DNA of 41,361 bases from Verrucomicrobiota bacterium (GTDB taxonomy: Bacteria; Verrucomicrobiota; Verrucomicrobiia; Chthoniobacterales; JAFAMB01), in contig JAFAZK010000308.1 in NCBI GenBank assembly GCA_019239825.1, positions 1 to 41,361 of the forward strand, read 5' to 3'. This document shows positions 10,301 through 17,866 of this stretch, piece after piece. Made by a program: the position numbers and the translations under genes. The notes under the pieces were generated by a model. That model was not told where the DNA came from and made no database searches. It worked only from the letters and a program-made list of their open reading frames with translations. Every line of letters begins with the position of its first letter. Position 1 is the first letter of the stretch.

Positions 10301-10891
10301 GCGAGGTTGCTCGAGATCCGTCATCCTTATATTCTGCATTTAGCGACGCACGGGTTCTTTGAACCAGTCGATTCGGAAGAGAGCGAGTTCAACCAGACTG
10401 TTCAACTCGAAGATAGCCGGAGAAAATATTTTGAAAACCCGATGCATCGCAGCGGCGTCGCATTGACAGGAGCGAACCTGACTTTTGCTGCCTGGAGAGA
10501 CAAGAAAGAGGTTGCCTGGGGAGACGACGGGGTGCTGACGGCGGAGGATGCAAGCGGGTTGGACCTGCAAGACACCTGGCTAGTTACGTTGGCCGCCTGC
10601 CACACCGGTGGAGGGGAGGCAAGTGCCGGAGAAGGCGTCATGGGCCTGCGGAGAGCATTTCTCGAAGCAGGAGCGCGGAATGTGCTAATTACGCTTTGGG
10701 CGGTTCACGATCTTTACACGGCTCAGTTCATGGCAGACTTCTACGCCCGGGCACATTCGACTAACGACGCGCCGTTAGCGCTGGCGGACGTTCAACGGGA
10801 TTGGTTAGTTAAACTTCGTTGTGAAAAAGGCGTGGCTGCGGCCGTCCGCTGGGCTGGCCCTTTTATTCTGGTGTTCAAGGGTAAACCATAA
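7379..10891 (+). CDS. TPR-CHAT protein 3 with extra N-terminal domain, exported (1170 aa)
   Basis: The frame is open from an ATG at 7187, but the ATG at 7379 begins a standard signal peptide (MNRLILALSFAALQTF, cleavage likely after VADA), so I prefer it. An ATG at 7286 is a third option. Residues about 25-200 form a beta-rich domain absent from the other CHAT proteins here (SSAWASEDGGATW, a Cys pair near CTNFRC). It recalls LolA/LppX-like lipoprotein-carrier folds, a guess by pattern only. TPRs occupy about 215-640, then EEQRLAYRH and the CHAT domain with His991 (HLATHGFF) and Cys1074. The Cys motif is AACHTGGGE rather than SACDTGEGE, with His replacing the usual Asp. The tail is GPFILVFKGKP. 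No clear shared promoter element is visible. A degenerate match (AGTTA, 18 nt, CATCGT) ends just 6 nt before the ATG. Confidence 0.9.
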   Translation: MNRLILALSFAALQTFRVADAADNAETPVAKLLAALMDLNAGRLVQLEATMTAADTGTTRAHGLLAGNDYDLIWQSGNEPLTREIVVGSSAWASEDGGATWVKRNRDPLLQLLLVDPIRVEIAKAPAEIKVLGEERIEAETCLHVVLKPVGRASEWQYWLSMGANSHTISLRRFLGEVVVNCTNFRCEVDYVFAKKGLGVDAPASVENVEELGKQIEDAEQHADQLRDQQKDLEAIPFAERIVELTRRRYGKNSERMVEAIGGLIDLYMKLEQYDKAEPLYWEELRLTRIWRGCEQTDVAGVLGLLGSLYDKKQQYGQAEALYKEALQSAYRSPGENDINVIAGLNILCLFYTRIGDYEKASKLYQEALKLPRDALDNSGVGAILLNNLGLANAGAGNYGKAEELYQQGLGMHGSEPGTVYTNLGELYLMMGDYQQAETLLLKALRVRKAYGDKDPIMAAILSNLAWLYTVKGNYPEALKRYDEALEVEKKTIGERSTTAAVTLTNQGLVYFFMAEYEKAEERFQQVLQLLEEAPAGRLASAFALDNLAQVYWRRGELVKSEQYCQQAYQILKEMLGNEQAVTVAVMENLVLLDIDLGKQNEATLLASKAAVLRSSLLARILAFAPEEQRLAYRHKTDFFYALAATHRNDDELATAVLRCKGIVLDSVIEDRVLYEANRNAEGQDLLKKLASDRRELAQLQLQSGSLPTEETAKRIDVLEGEIKQIQTELAKNLTSFGKTRRAFTVTPAQIASVLKNDTALVEYFAYHRYAGQARMENGYGAVVICPNSDPVLVVLPDAKTLDPIIKRHVSLMRPNENLDDDQTTQNLTLLYREIWEPVRKVLPAEIKRVIISPDGQLNFVSFASLLGSDQRFLGETLTVEYVSTGRDLLEAVRDTANHECLVFGDPDFDNRALAQTGASALEVSQMRGTETRDLKDLHFDRLAGTAEEVKQLRAQAEAWGWQPKLFMGREATKARLLEIRHPYILHLATHGFFEPVDSEESEFNQTVQLEDSRRKYFENPMHRSGVALTGANLTFAAWRDKKEVAWGDDGVLTAEDASGLDLQDTWLVTLAACHTGGGEASAGEGVMGLRRAFLEAGARNVLITLWAVHDLYTAQFMADFYARAHSTNDAPLALADVQRDWLVKLRCEKGVAAAVRWAGPFILVFKGKP

Positions 10892-11051
10892 CAAAAATCG
10901 TTTCTCCCGACTTCGCTCGCTAAAGATCTGTTGAGCGCGCCCTCTCACGGTCGCGGGACGCGGCCGACTTTCTTCGGCGGGGATCAAGGAACTATCAGGT
11001 AAGCCCGGGGGACTTCAGGGAGCTCTGTCGAGTCGCTGCGCTCGTACGCGC

Positions 11052-11079
11052 AGTATTTCTCCAGCCTTTCGTTCATCTA
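11052..11079 (+). promoter_or_regulatory. Candidate shared promoter element (copy C, before 11124)
   Basis: AGTAT at 11052-11056, 17-nt spacer, CATCTA at 11074-11079. The downstream box lies in a perfect 12-bp palindrome, ATCTAGCTAGAT. The start codon at 11124 is 44 nt downstream. Confidence 0.55.
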
Positions 11080-11123
11080 GCTAGATATGGGAGCGGATAA
11101 GTTTCCGAGCCCGCGAAGAACCT

Positions 11124-11738
11124 ATGAACAATCTCAACTATTTTTCTCGGCGGCGTTTTATGGGATTACTGTGCTTCAGTGGCTTTTCCTGCACTCTCCT
11201 CCGTGAAAAGGTGACAGCCAAAGAACCAGGCGCTCTGGACAAAGAAGCAAGCTGGCGTCTTGGTGACAATTTGAGCGTGGCTGCTCTGCTCTATGCGCAA
11301 GATAAGGAGACTCCCGCAGAGAAATACCTAAACAAGGCCAAAGAGCTAGCCGGGGCTCTGGGAGTTGAAATCGCGGCGTTTCCAGCAAAATCACCGGGTT
11401 CGACTTCTGCATTGGCTGACGTAATCCATTATCTGATCAAGGGAGACGGCGCGCACATTGGTACCGCGCTCGACAAGAAATACGGCGAGGAAGATGGAAT
11501 TCTTTTTGAGATATCAGTGAAGTCGAATCTGCTCTTGATTTTGTACTCGCCCGGTGAGGAAACCGGACGTTCGATCAGTCAAGTGATCGAGTCACGTTGC
11601 AAAGAAATCCAGCTACCATCCAACCTTTGGATTTCGCTAGTGTCCGCGATAAACGGCCAGAAATCAGAGGACGTCGTGAGAGACGCAGTGTTTGAGATGC
11701 ACAACGATGTAGCGACCTATCTCTCAGGGAGTTCATAA
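11124..11738 (+). CDS. Putative Tat-exported protein of unknown function (204 aa)
   Basis: The N-terminus has a twin-arginine-type signal: SRRRFMG at residues 8-14 followed by a short hydrophobic stretch (LLCFSGFSC). The mature part is soluble and mixed alpha/beta with no motif I recognise. SPGEETGRSISQVIESRC and a stretch on either side suggest a compact domain. It is not a clear lipoprotein because the residues before Cys do not form a lipobox. It sits between CHAT-3 and the DUF7477/CHAT-4 operon and has the shared promoter-like element 44 nt upstream, so it is probably a co-regulated exported component, perhaps a CHAT substrate or effector (inference). Tat export would imply folding or cofactor binding in the cytoplasm. 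Confidence 0.75.
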   Translation: MNNLNYFSRRRFMGLLCFSGFSCTLLREKVTAKEPGALDKEASWRLGDNLSVAALLYAQDKETPAEKYLNKAKELAGALGVEIAAFPAKSPGSTSALADVIHYLIKGDGAHIGTALDKKYGEEDGILFEISVKSNLLLILYSPGEETGRSISQVIESRCKEIQLPSNLWISLVSAINGQKSEDVVRDAVFEMHNDVATYLSGSS

Positions 11739-11741
11739 AGG

Positions 11742-11774
11742 CTCGCTGAAGTGCAGCGGGATTTGCCGGTGAAG
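11742..11774 (+). pseudogene. Possible fossil of a CHAT C-terminal tail
   Basis: In frame 3 these bases read LAEVQRDLPVK. The four paralogous CHAT proteins carry LAEVQRNWLVRLR, LAVVQRDWLIKLR, LADVQRDWLVKLR and LAHTQRDWLVSIR at the equivalent place. The match is short, sits directly after a stop codon and has no start, so it may be the remnant of a deleted CHAT gene. Chance similarity is not excluded. Confidence 0.35.
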
Positions 11775-11796
11775 CCAGCCCCGATCGAGAACGCAG

Positions 11797-11824
11797 AGTA
11801 CATAAGCCTGGGGCTGTGCATCAC
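11797..11824 (+). promoter_or_regulatory. Candidate shared promoter element (copy E, weaker)
   Basis: AGTAC at 11797-11801, 17-nt spacer, CATCAC at 11819-11824, with a dyad CATCA-N7-TGATG overlapping the second box. One base differs in the first box and two in the second from copies A-C, but spacing and position are conserved. It would drive the DUF7477 gene and CHAT-4. Confidence 0.4.
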
Positions 11825-11841
11825 TATTCTTGATGAGTATT

Positions 11842-12699
11842 ATGCTCAAGGTTCTGCGGTCTGTTGCGATTGTGGTTGGAATCTTCCTAGCACTCTATCA
11901 GCCGGCCTCAGCTGCGGATTCCTTCCCCGGTCCAAGCACGACTCCGGAGGAATACTACTGTCTTTCGCTAGTGGCCGGCTTCCCACAGAGCTGGTTGTTC
12001 GTTATGTCAAAAGGCTTCTGTGTTCGCGGTACCGATCATATTTTCGTGCACACTGATTGGCCGAAGGAATTAATCGCTGGTGATTGGGATAAAGGATTCC
12101 ACATCACGAATGTCGCTGGCGATAAAGACGGCTGGGTGGTTGTAATGAATGACGCCTCGGCATTGGGTGAGCAGGTCTATTTCGGGCCCGGCATGTTTCC
12201 TAGCGAGGCTATCGCGGAAAAGTTGAAAGACGATTTTCGTATTACGGCCATCGCCGGGTTCAACGATCAGTGGGTGGTAGTCATGTCCAAGGGCACGGGA
12301 ATCTCGGGTCAGCTTTTTACCGAACCGACAGATTTTGAAAAGAAACAGCAGTGGCTCAAGGATCACTATGCCGAGGGTTATCGCATTACCAACCTGGCTG
12401 GCGATAGAGGGCGTGCGGCTGCGCAATATGTTATCGTTCTGAGCCAGAAAAGTGGGATCGGCGAGCAAGTGTGGATAGGGCCAGGCGAATTTCCGGACAA
12501 ATGGATCGAGCAGAAACGGAGTCAAGGCTACGAGATTACCGCCGCTACAGGCTACGGCAGATGGATTGTCGTGATGTCAAACGGGATGCATCTCGGAGAT
12601 CAATCGTGGGAATGGGGACCAAAACTCCCGGTAACTTGGATTTCGAAACACGGTAGACCTGGCGTTCTGGAGATGAATAAAGTCTGGGATTTTGAATGA
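11842..12699 (+). CDS. Exported DUF7477-like repeat protein (285 aa)
   Basis: An in-frame ATG at 11833 is an alternative start. The ATG at 11842 leaves an 18-nt gap to the promoter-like element and starts MLKVLRSVAIVVGIFLALYQ, a signal peptide cut after PASA. The mature protein is about five repeats of 45-50 residues with the pattern G-x-x-I-T-x-x-A-G-x(3-6)-W-V-V-V-M-S-x-G-T-G-I-x-x-Q-x(5-10)-P-x-x-W-I. This is the pattern I know from DUF7477, described in the C-terminus of plant casein-kinase-I-like proteins and in some bacterial proteins. The repeats are probably beta-rich and could form a small propeller. The gene ends 25 nt before CHAT-4, so the two are probably one operon. A binding or recognition role beside the peptidase is inference. 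Confidence 0.82.
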   Translation: MLKVLRSVAIVVGIFLALYQPASAADSFPGPSTTPEEYYCLSLVAGFPQSWLFVMSKGFCVRGTDHIFVHTDWPKELIAGDWDKGFHITNVAGDKDGWVVVMNDASALGEQVYFGPGMFPSEAIAEKLKDDFRITAIAGFNDQWVVVMSKGTGISGQLFTEPTDFEKKQQWLKDHYAEGYRITNLAGDRGRAAAQYVIVLSQKSGIGEQVWIGPGEFPDKWIEQKRSQGYEITAATGYGRWIVVMSNGMHLGDQSWEWGPKLPVTWISKHGRPGVLEMNKVWDFE

Positions 12700-12724
12700 T
12701 CTAGCAAGCGGCGGGCGAGAAATT

Positions 12725-15700
12725 ATGCTGGTTAAGCTTCCCGGAGTTGCGATCGCCGCTTTGCTGGTCTGTTTTAGCGCCGTAGCAGCCGTCGTTGCCC
12801 AGGAGCCAAGTCAGACGGCCGAGTCGATGTCGTTGAAAGGCCAGCTGGTGGCTCTATTGAAGGCCGGGAAATTTGCGGACGCGGTTCCTCTAGCGGAAGC
12901 GCTTTTGAGGCAAATCGAGAAGGACAAAGGTCAATCAAGCGTTGAGAGCGGGACCATCGCTTATACGCTCGCTTGGTTATATCAATTGACCGGCCGCCTG
13001 GCCAAGGCGGAATCGCTTTATGTTCGCGCGAAAGAAATTTTCGAGAAAGCTTACGGCACAGAGAGTCGGGATACTGCCGAAGTTACTTATCGGCTTGGGA
13101 CTTTGTACCTGGAAATGGAAGATTATTCCAAGGCAGAGCCGTTGCTACGCCTAGCATTCGAGACTCGGAGGCGGCTGATTGGAATGGAGCATCTTGATAC
13201 CGTTGAATCGGAAGAAGCTTTGGCGCGAGCCTATTTGAAACTGCAGCTGACGAGCAAAGCCGAACCCCTATTTTTAAAGGCGTTAGAGGTCAGGAAAAAG
13301 CTAGGCTGGACCGAAGACAGCGACTTCATTGCGACGCTGAACGACTTGGCCATTCTATACGTTTGGACGGGAGTTTACACTAAGGCTGCCTCTCTATTTG
13401 ATGCGATTCTCGAGTCGGCAACCAAGTTAAATGGGCTCGACAGCTTGGATGCCGCAACCATCCAGACCAATATTGGTAGTCTCTACGCGATAACCGGTGA
13501 TTTCGAGCAGGCCAAAGCGCGATTCGAAAGCGCGCTAAACATTATTAAGAGGCGCGGTGAAACAAACGCACCAATTGCGGCAGAGGCCAGTAAAGGTCTT
13601 GGTAAAGTGCTGCTCGATGTCGGTCGCTTTGCTGAGGCGGAGGAAATGCTGAAAGCCGCGCTCCGGATTAGTCAAGAGTGTTACGGTGCTGAAGGCTTGG
13701 GCACCGCAACCTTCCTTCATCTGCTTGGGCACTTCTACCAGGATACCGGGAATTACTCTGAGGCGGAACATCTATACAAGCACGCTCTAACCATTGATCA
13801 AAGTCATTTACCGGCCGATCACCCGTCAATTATCAGGGAATTGAATGATCTGGGTTTGCTGTACGAGAAGACAGGAAATCTTCAGGCTGCCGAGTCCGTC
13901 TTGGGTGAGGCAGTACAAGCCGAGCGTACCTCGTCAAGAGGAAACGATGAGCTAGCCGGTTACACCTTCACCAATGCGGAACTCCTGATGGGCGGCCTAG
14001 GGAAAAATGACGAGGCCGAAGCCTTAGCGTACCGGGCTTTGGAGATTTTTGAAAGAGTGTTCGGTTCGCAGCATCCCACAACTGCACGCGCGGCGGAGAA
14101 TCTCGCGGTCGCTTATCAGCGCCTCGCTAAGTATACGGAAGCTGAGCCGTTGATCGAGCAAGCTCTGGCGGTTTTCCGAGAACGTTACGGTGACTCTCAT
14201 CCGACTACTCTCCATGCGATGCAATCGTTGGCATGGCTGGAGATAGATGCCAAGCATTCAGAGCGCGCCGAACCGTTGGTCGGACCTTCTGCTAAAGCGG
14301 AAGACGAAGTCTTCGGGCGAATGTTAGCTTTTATGTCGGAACAGCAACGGTTGGCGTACCAGGATACGATCAACCCGTATTCTTTGCCAGCTGCGTTGCC
14401 GGGAGCGGTCGACCGGTTGGGCGCGGCTATACTCAGGTACAAAGGCATCGTCCTGGATTCAATTATCGACGATCGTGCCACAGCCGAAGCGCTCCCGGGT
14501 GAGGCGGGGAGAGACCTTCTAGCTGGTCTCGCTGTGGCAAAGCGCCAATATGGACAACTGCTTTTGGCAACCACCGCAAAGGCAGCTGATTTGAATCACG
14601 AAGGTGTCGCACTCGAACAGCGAATCGAGGAGACAGAAAACAAAATAGCCGCGCTGGCGAATCGCACCGGCAGTGTCCGGCGCGGCTTCGCTTGTAGCGT
14701 CAAAGAAGTGGCCAATTGCCTGCCAAAAGACGCCGTATTAGTCGAATATATTATGTACGTGCACTACATCGGTCAGACGCAATTTGATCGCTGGTATGGT
14801 GCAGCAGTCGTCACTTCAAGCGGGGAGCTTCGTTGGGTTCCTCTTGGCGATGCTGGCGAAATCGATCGCCTGATTGATGGCAGCAAGGGTCAAGACGGAT
14901 ACAAACAGCTCGTGAGGGCGAGCGACAAGGCCGATGAAGCCGGCCTAACAAGCTGCTTAACCAGGCTCTATCAGTTGATTTGGGAACCAATCGCGAACGT
15001 TATCTCACCGGATGTTCATCGAGTGATTTGCAGCCCAGACAGCGAGCTAAACTTTGTTTCATTTGCAACCTTGCTGACGCCGCAGAGCCACTTTCTCGCA
15101 GAAGACGATGATATCCAGTACGTTGCCAGTGGTCGTGACCTACTCCGTGAAACCGCCGCTGCGACTAACGCAGACGTCGTGATTTTGGCGAACCCGAGTT
15201 TCGATTGCTCGTTAGCCAAAGAACCGAGCAATGCTCGCCAAGGCTCTGGAATAAGTGAAACGCGAGGAGGCTTTCGTGGCCAGGAAATGGAAGAAGTGAG
15301 TGAGCTCGACTTTGATCCTATCGAAGGCACGGGGATGGAGGCCAAGGAACTGGAAAGTGAATTCCGAAAATTGGGCTGGAATGTACAAAAGCCGTTGTTG
15401 GGTCAAGAGGCCACTAAGCAAGCCCTCTTCAAAGTGCGTTCTCCTTATATCCTGCATTTGGCTACCCACGGCTTTTTTGTCAAAGAAGATAAGCCAAGAG
15501 AACCCGCTCAGGAGCTACAATCTGTTAGCTTGGGCAGGCCTGATGTCACTGCGTCTAAGTTTTTCTCGAACCCGCTGCACAGGAGCGGCTTGGCCTTGGC
15601 CGGCGCCGAAACCACGGTGAACGATTGGCGGCAAGGTCGGGTAATCGATCACGACGAGGACGGCATTCTCACGGCGGAGGACGTTAGCACCCTTGATTTG

Positions 15701-16066
15701 CGGTCGACTTGGTTGGTGACACTTTCAGCGTGCGATACCGGATCCGGGGAAGCCAAGGCGGGTGAGGGCGTGCTCGGTCTACGCCGCGGTTTCATTGAGG
15801 CTGGCGCCCAAAATCTTTTGATGTCGCTTTGGCCGATCGACGACCGCGCGACCGTCCCGATCATGACAGAGTTTTATCAAGCGGCTAACGCAATTGGTAA
15901 AGCGCCGCAGGCTTTGGCCCACACTCAGAGAGATTGGTTGGTCAGTATTCGGGATGGCAAAGGGCCTCAGTTTGAGCGGGTCAAAAATCTGATCCAGGGG
16001 AGCCGATTGCGCGCGGCAGTGCAAATCGCGGGACCTTTTATCATGACGTCACAAGGGAAACCGTGA
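12725..16066 (+). CDS. TPR-CHAT protein 4, exported (1113 aa)
   Basis: The ATG at 12725 follows GGGCGAGAA and begins a signal peptide (MLVKLPGVAIAALLVCFSAV, cleavage near VVA-Q). An upstream TTG at 12692 would overlap the preceding gene and add polar residues, so it is less likely. TPRs run from about residue 25 to 540, then EQQRLAYQD and the CHAT domain with His915 (HLATHGFF) and Cys1003 (SACDTGSGE). Compared with paralogues, the C-terminus has a 13-14-residue insertion (GPQFERVKNLIQGSR) before AGPFIMTSQGKP. It is the most diverged of the four GKP-tailed proteins and the only one directly in operon with the DUF7477-like protein. The intact dyad suggests an active peptidase. Its partner and substrate are unknown. 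Confidence 0.92.
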   Translation: MLVKLPGVAIAALLVCFSAVAAVVAQEPSQTAESMSLKGQLVALLKAGKFADAVPLAEALLRQIEKDKGQSSVESGTIAYTLAWLYQLTGRLAKAESLYVRAKEIFEKAYGTESRDTAEVTYRLGTLYLEMEDYSKAEPLLRLAFETRRRLIGMEHLDTVESEEALARAYLKLQLTSKAEPLFLKALEVRKKLGWTEDSDFIATLNDLAILYVWTGVYTKAASLFDAILESATKLNGLDSLDAATIQTNIGSLYAITGDFEQAKARFESALNIIKRRGETNAPIAAEASKGLGKVLLDVGRFAEAEEMLKAALRISQECYGAEGLGTATFLHLLGHFYQDTGNYSEAEHLYKHALTIDQSHLPADHPSIIRELNDLGLLYEKTGNLQAAESVLGEAVQAERTSSRGNDELAGYTFTNAELLMGGLGKNDEAEALAYRALEIFERVFGSQHPTTARAAENLAVAYQRLAKYTEAEPLIEQALAVFRERYGDSHPTTLHAMQSLAWLEIDAKHSERAEPLVGPSAKAEDEVFGRMLAFMSEQQRLAYQDTINPYSLPAALPGAVDRLGAAILRYKGIVLDSIIDDRATAEALPGEAGRDLLAGLAVAKRQYGQLLLATTAKAADLNHEGVALEQRIEETENKIAALANRTGSVRRGFACSVKEVANCLPKDAVLVEYIMYVHYIGQTQFDRWYGAAVVTSSGELRWVPLGDAGEIDRLIDGSKGQDGYKQLVRASDKADEAGLTSCLTRLYQLIWEPIANVISPDVHRVICSPDSELNFVSFATLLTPQSHFLAEDDDIQYVASGRDLLRETAAATNADVVILANPSFDCSLAKEPSNARQGSGISETRGGFRGQEMEEVSELDFDPIEGTGMEAKELESEFRKLGWNVQKPLLGQEATKQALFKVRSPYILHLATHGFFVKEDKPREPAQELQSVSLGRPDVTASKFFSNPLHRSGLALAGAETTVNDWRQGRVIDHDEDGILTAEDVSTLDLRSTWLVTLSACDTGSGEAKAGEGVLGLRRGFIEAGAQNLLMSLWPIDDRATVPIMTEFYQAANAIGKAPQALAHTQRDWLVSIRDGKGPQFERVKNLIQGSRLRAAVQIAGPFIMTSQGKP

Positions 16067-16258
16067 ACGCCGGGTTTCGCATCTCGTGAGGTTGGATTCT
16101 TTGTCGGCTTGATTGTGGGCGAATCCGCGGCCGAAACGACCCAACCTCGGGAGAACGCCGTTCTGGTGTTGTCAGGAGTCGTTCCAGGAGCGGCTATCTT
16201 ATCTGCGTTCATCTCCGGTTGGTCTGTCTTCTTCTCCGTGCCTTTGGGTGAGACCTAA
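16067..16258 (+). other. Open frame continuing CHAT-4 past its TGA; possible small membrane ORF
   Basis: After the TGA of CHAT-4 the same frame stays open for 63 codons to a TAA at 16256-16258. It encodes a hydrophobic run (FFVGLIVG, then VLVLSGVVPGAAILSAFISG). It could be a leaky-stop extension adding a membrane anchor, a small ORF starting at an internal TTG or GTG, or chance. There is no ribosome-binding site or ATG. Confidence 0.2.
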
Positions 16259-16281
16259 CCTGCGCATCTCGTCCTACCCTA

Positions 16282-16309
16282 AGTATGCGCGCTGCGTTGG
16301 GAGCATCCA
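16282..16309 (+). promoter_or_regulatory. Candidate shared promoter element (copy D, before 16358)
   Basis: AGTAT at 16282-16286, 17-nt spacer, CATCCA at 16304-16309, followed by the small dyad TCCA-N2-TGGA. The start codon at 16358 is 48 nt downstream. Confidence 0.5.
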
Positions 16310-16357
16310 AATGGAGCTAGACGGGTAATACGCCCGTCACTAACTACAGAAAATAAT

Positions 16358-17134
16358 ATGAAAGAATACCTATCAAGAAATTATCTACTAATAGGTTTAC
16401 TGTCGACCGCGAGCGTTGTAAACCTCGCGGCCGTTCCACTAGCCCGTGCGGTTGAGATCACCACCGCAAGTCCCGATGCGACTAACACCGCTGCGTACAA
16501 TTGGTATAATCTGGGTGAATGCGTCGGTGCGGCTCTGGAATTCAGCTTTAATCAACGGGTCAGTCAACAAATAGATGATCAGTACAAAAGGATTTATGAT
16601 GCGATGGTAAAGGCCGACGTCAGCGAGGCTACGCTGGCCGCTTTTAAGGATTGGTATACGGTCTTAAAATCGTTGCCTTGGGATAAGGAGTGGCAGCAAT
16701 GGAGCAAAGAACAAAAGGACGCGTGGGTAAACGGAGGGTCGCCCTGGTATAAAGCCATGAGCGCTGAAGCCGGGAAGAAGCCGGAGTCGCTTTTCTTTTA
16801 CTGGCTAGGCCGCCATACGATTAAGGTATCTTATGCGGTCCCATACTATCAAAGCCAGGGGTGGACTCAGGATGCGACGGACGCCATGGCAAGCGCGGCG
16901 GATGACTTCCTGTCTTTCTCGACCGATGATGTCTACAAAGCGACATTTTCTGCGTTGTCACCTGATATCCAGAAGTTGGTGGCGTTCATCGCGTCGTTCG
17001 ATCGAAAGTTGAAGTTGCCGGCGAATCCGTTGGATCCGAGCGATCAGGTCACCGGGGACGAGATCGCCAAGATCATCGAGGCGGCTAAGCAACTGCGGGC
17101 GGCTGCTCAGGGAAATAAGCTGCTCAGCATATAA
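16358..17134 (+). CDS. Exported helical protein of unknown function (258 aa)
   Basis: The ATG at 16358 starts a signal peptide (YLLIGLLSTASVVNLAAVPL, cleavage likely after LARA). The mature protein is predicted mostly alpha-helical and aromatic-rich, with many Trp/Tyr (NWYNLGECVGAALEF, FKDWYTVLKSLPWDKEW, FFYWLGRHTIKVSYAVPYY). It has a single Cys and no catalytic motif I recognise. The length and helical repeats could fit a four-helix or DUF-type periplasmic protein. It follows CHAT-4 and carries the shared promoter-like element, so it is probably part of the same response. A role as substrate, inhibitor or effector of an exported CHAT peptidase is speculation. Confidence 0.78.
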   Translation: MKEYLSRNYLLIGLLSTASVVNLAAVPLARAVEITTASPDATNTAAYNWYNLGECVGAALEFSFNQRVSQQIDDQYKRIYDAMVKADVSEATLAAFKDWYTVLKSLPWDKEWQQWSKEQKDAWVNGGSPWYKAMSAEAGKKPESLFFYWLGRHTIKVSYAVPYYQSQGWTQDATDAMASAADDFLSFSTDDVYKATFSALSPDIQKLVAFIASFDRKLKLPANPLDPSDQVTGDEIAKIIEAAKQLRAAAQGNKLLSI

Positions 17135-17159
17135 CGAGGAGCAAAAGGATGTAACTCGA

Positions 17160-17190
17160 GAACCTGGCCGGCAGGAGGCTGGTCAGGTTC
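17160..17190 (+). terminator. Weak hairpin between 16358 gene and tag
   Basis: GAACCTG at 17160-17166 pairs with CAGGTTC at 17184-17190 across a 17-nt loop that can also pair internally (GCC/GGC). There is no T-run, so it may be a weak terminator or only a structured spacer. Confidence 0.3.
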
Positions 17191-17254
17191 TGTGAGAGAG
17201 GAAAAGGTGAAGATTGCGAACTCTTTGTCTGTGTGGTGAATTCTCCCTGCAGAA

Positions 17255-17833
17255 ATGACCACTGATTTGAAGAAACGTTGTGCCTGGGGCAATAGCGAGC
17301 CGCTTTACGTCGCTTACCACGATATCGAATGGGGTAACCCATCATTCGATGATCGGCATCTGTTTGAAATGCTGGTCTTGGAGAGTATGCAGAGCGGGCT
17401 GAGCTGGATTACGATCTTGAGAAAACGGGAATCGTTTCGAGAGGCATTCAAGAATTTCGAAATCGGTGCGGTGGCGAAGTTCAATGAAAAGAAAATTGAA
17501 CAACTCTTAACCAATCCTGGCATTATTCGGAACCGAGCAAAGATCGTGGCTGCAATCGCAAATGCCAAGGCGTCGGTCAAAGTCATCAAGGAGACAGGTT
17601 CTCTGTCGGGGTTTCTTTGGGAAACAGTCGGTGGCAAACCGATGCAGAACCACTGGAAATCGGGCACCGATATTCCTGCTCAGACCGAACAGTCCCAAGA
17701 ACTCGCCAAGCGCTTGAAAGCACATGGTTTTCATTTTCTTGGCCCCACAACTTGCTACGCCTTTATGCAAGCTGTCGGAATGGTAAACGACCATCTGGTG
17801 ACCTGTTTCCGGCACAAGGAAGTGGCCAAATAG
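17255..17833 (+). CDS. tag: DNA-3-methyladenine glycosylase I
   Basis: Excises 3-methyladenine from alkylated DNA in the first step of base-excision repair (cytoplasm). The 192-aa length matches the Tag family. Residues aligned by eye to E. coli Tag: zinc ligands Cys9 (RCAWG), His22 (YHDIEWG), His180 and Cys184 (NDHLVTC), the base-recognition Glu43 and Trp51 (ESMQSGLSW), and the block ITILRKRESFREAF. The GPTTCYAFMQAVGMVNDH segment is characteristic of the family. It begins 120 nt after the 16358 gene, behind a weak hairpin, and has no shared promoter-like element. It therefore looks like a housekeeping repair gene captured between island genes rather than a component of the CHAT system. Confidence 0.95.
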   Translation: MTTDLKKRCAWGNSEPLYVAYHDIEWGNPSFDDRHLFEMLVLESMQSGLSWITILRKRESFREAFKNFEIGAVAKFNEKKIEQLLTNPGIIRNRAKIVAAIANAKASVKVIKETGSLSGFLWETVGGKPMQNHWKSGTDIPAQTEQSQELAKRLKAHGFHFLGPTTCYAFMQAVGMVNDHLVTCFRHKEVAK

Positions 17834-17866
17834 GGCCTATCTTAGGCCCCGTTTTTCGTCCTCGTC

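Noticed and set aside
11124-11200. Lipoprotein signal in the Tat-type protein
   Set aside because: The residues before Cys (GFS) do not fit a lipobox. The SRRRFMG motif fits a Tat signal better.
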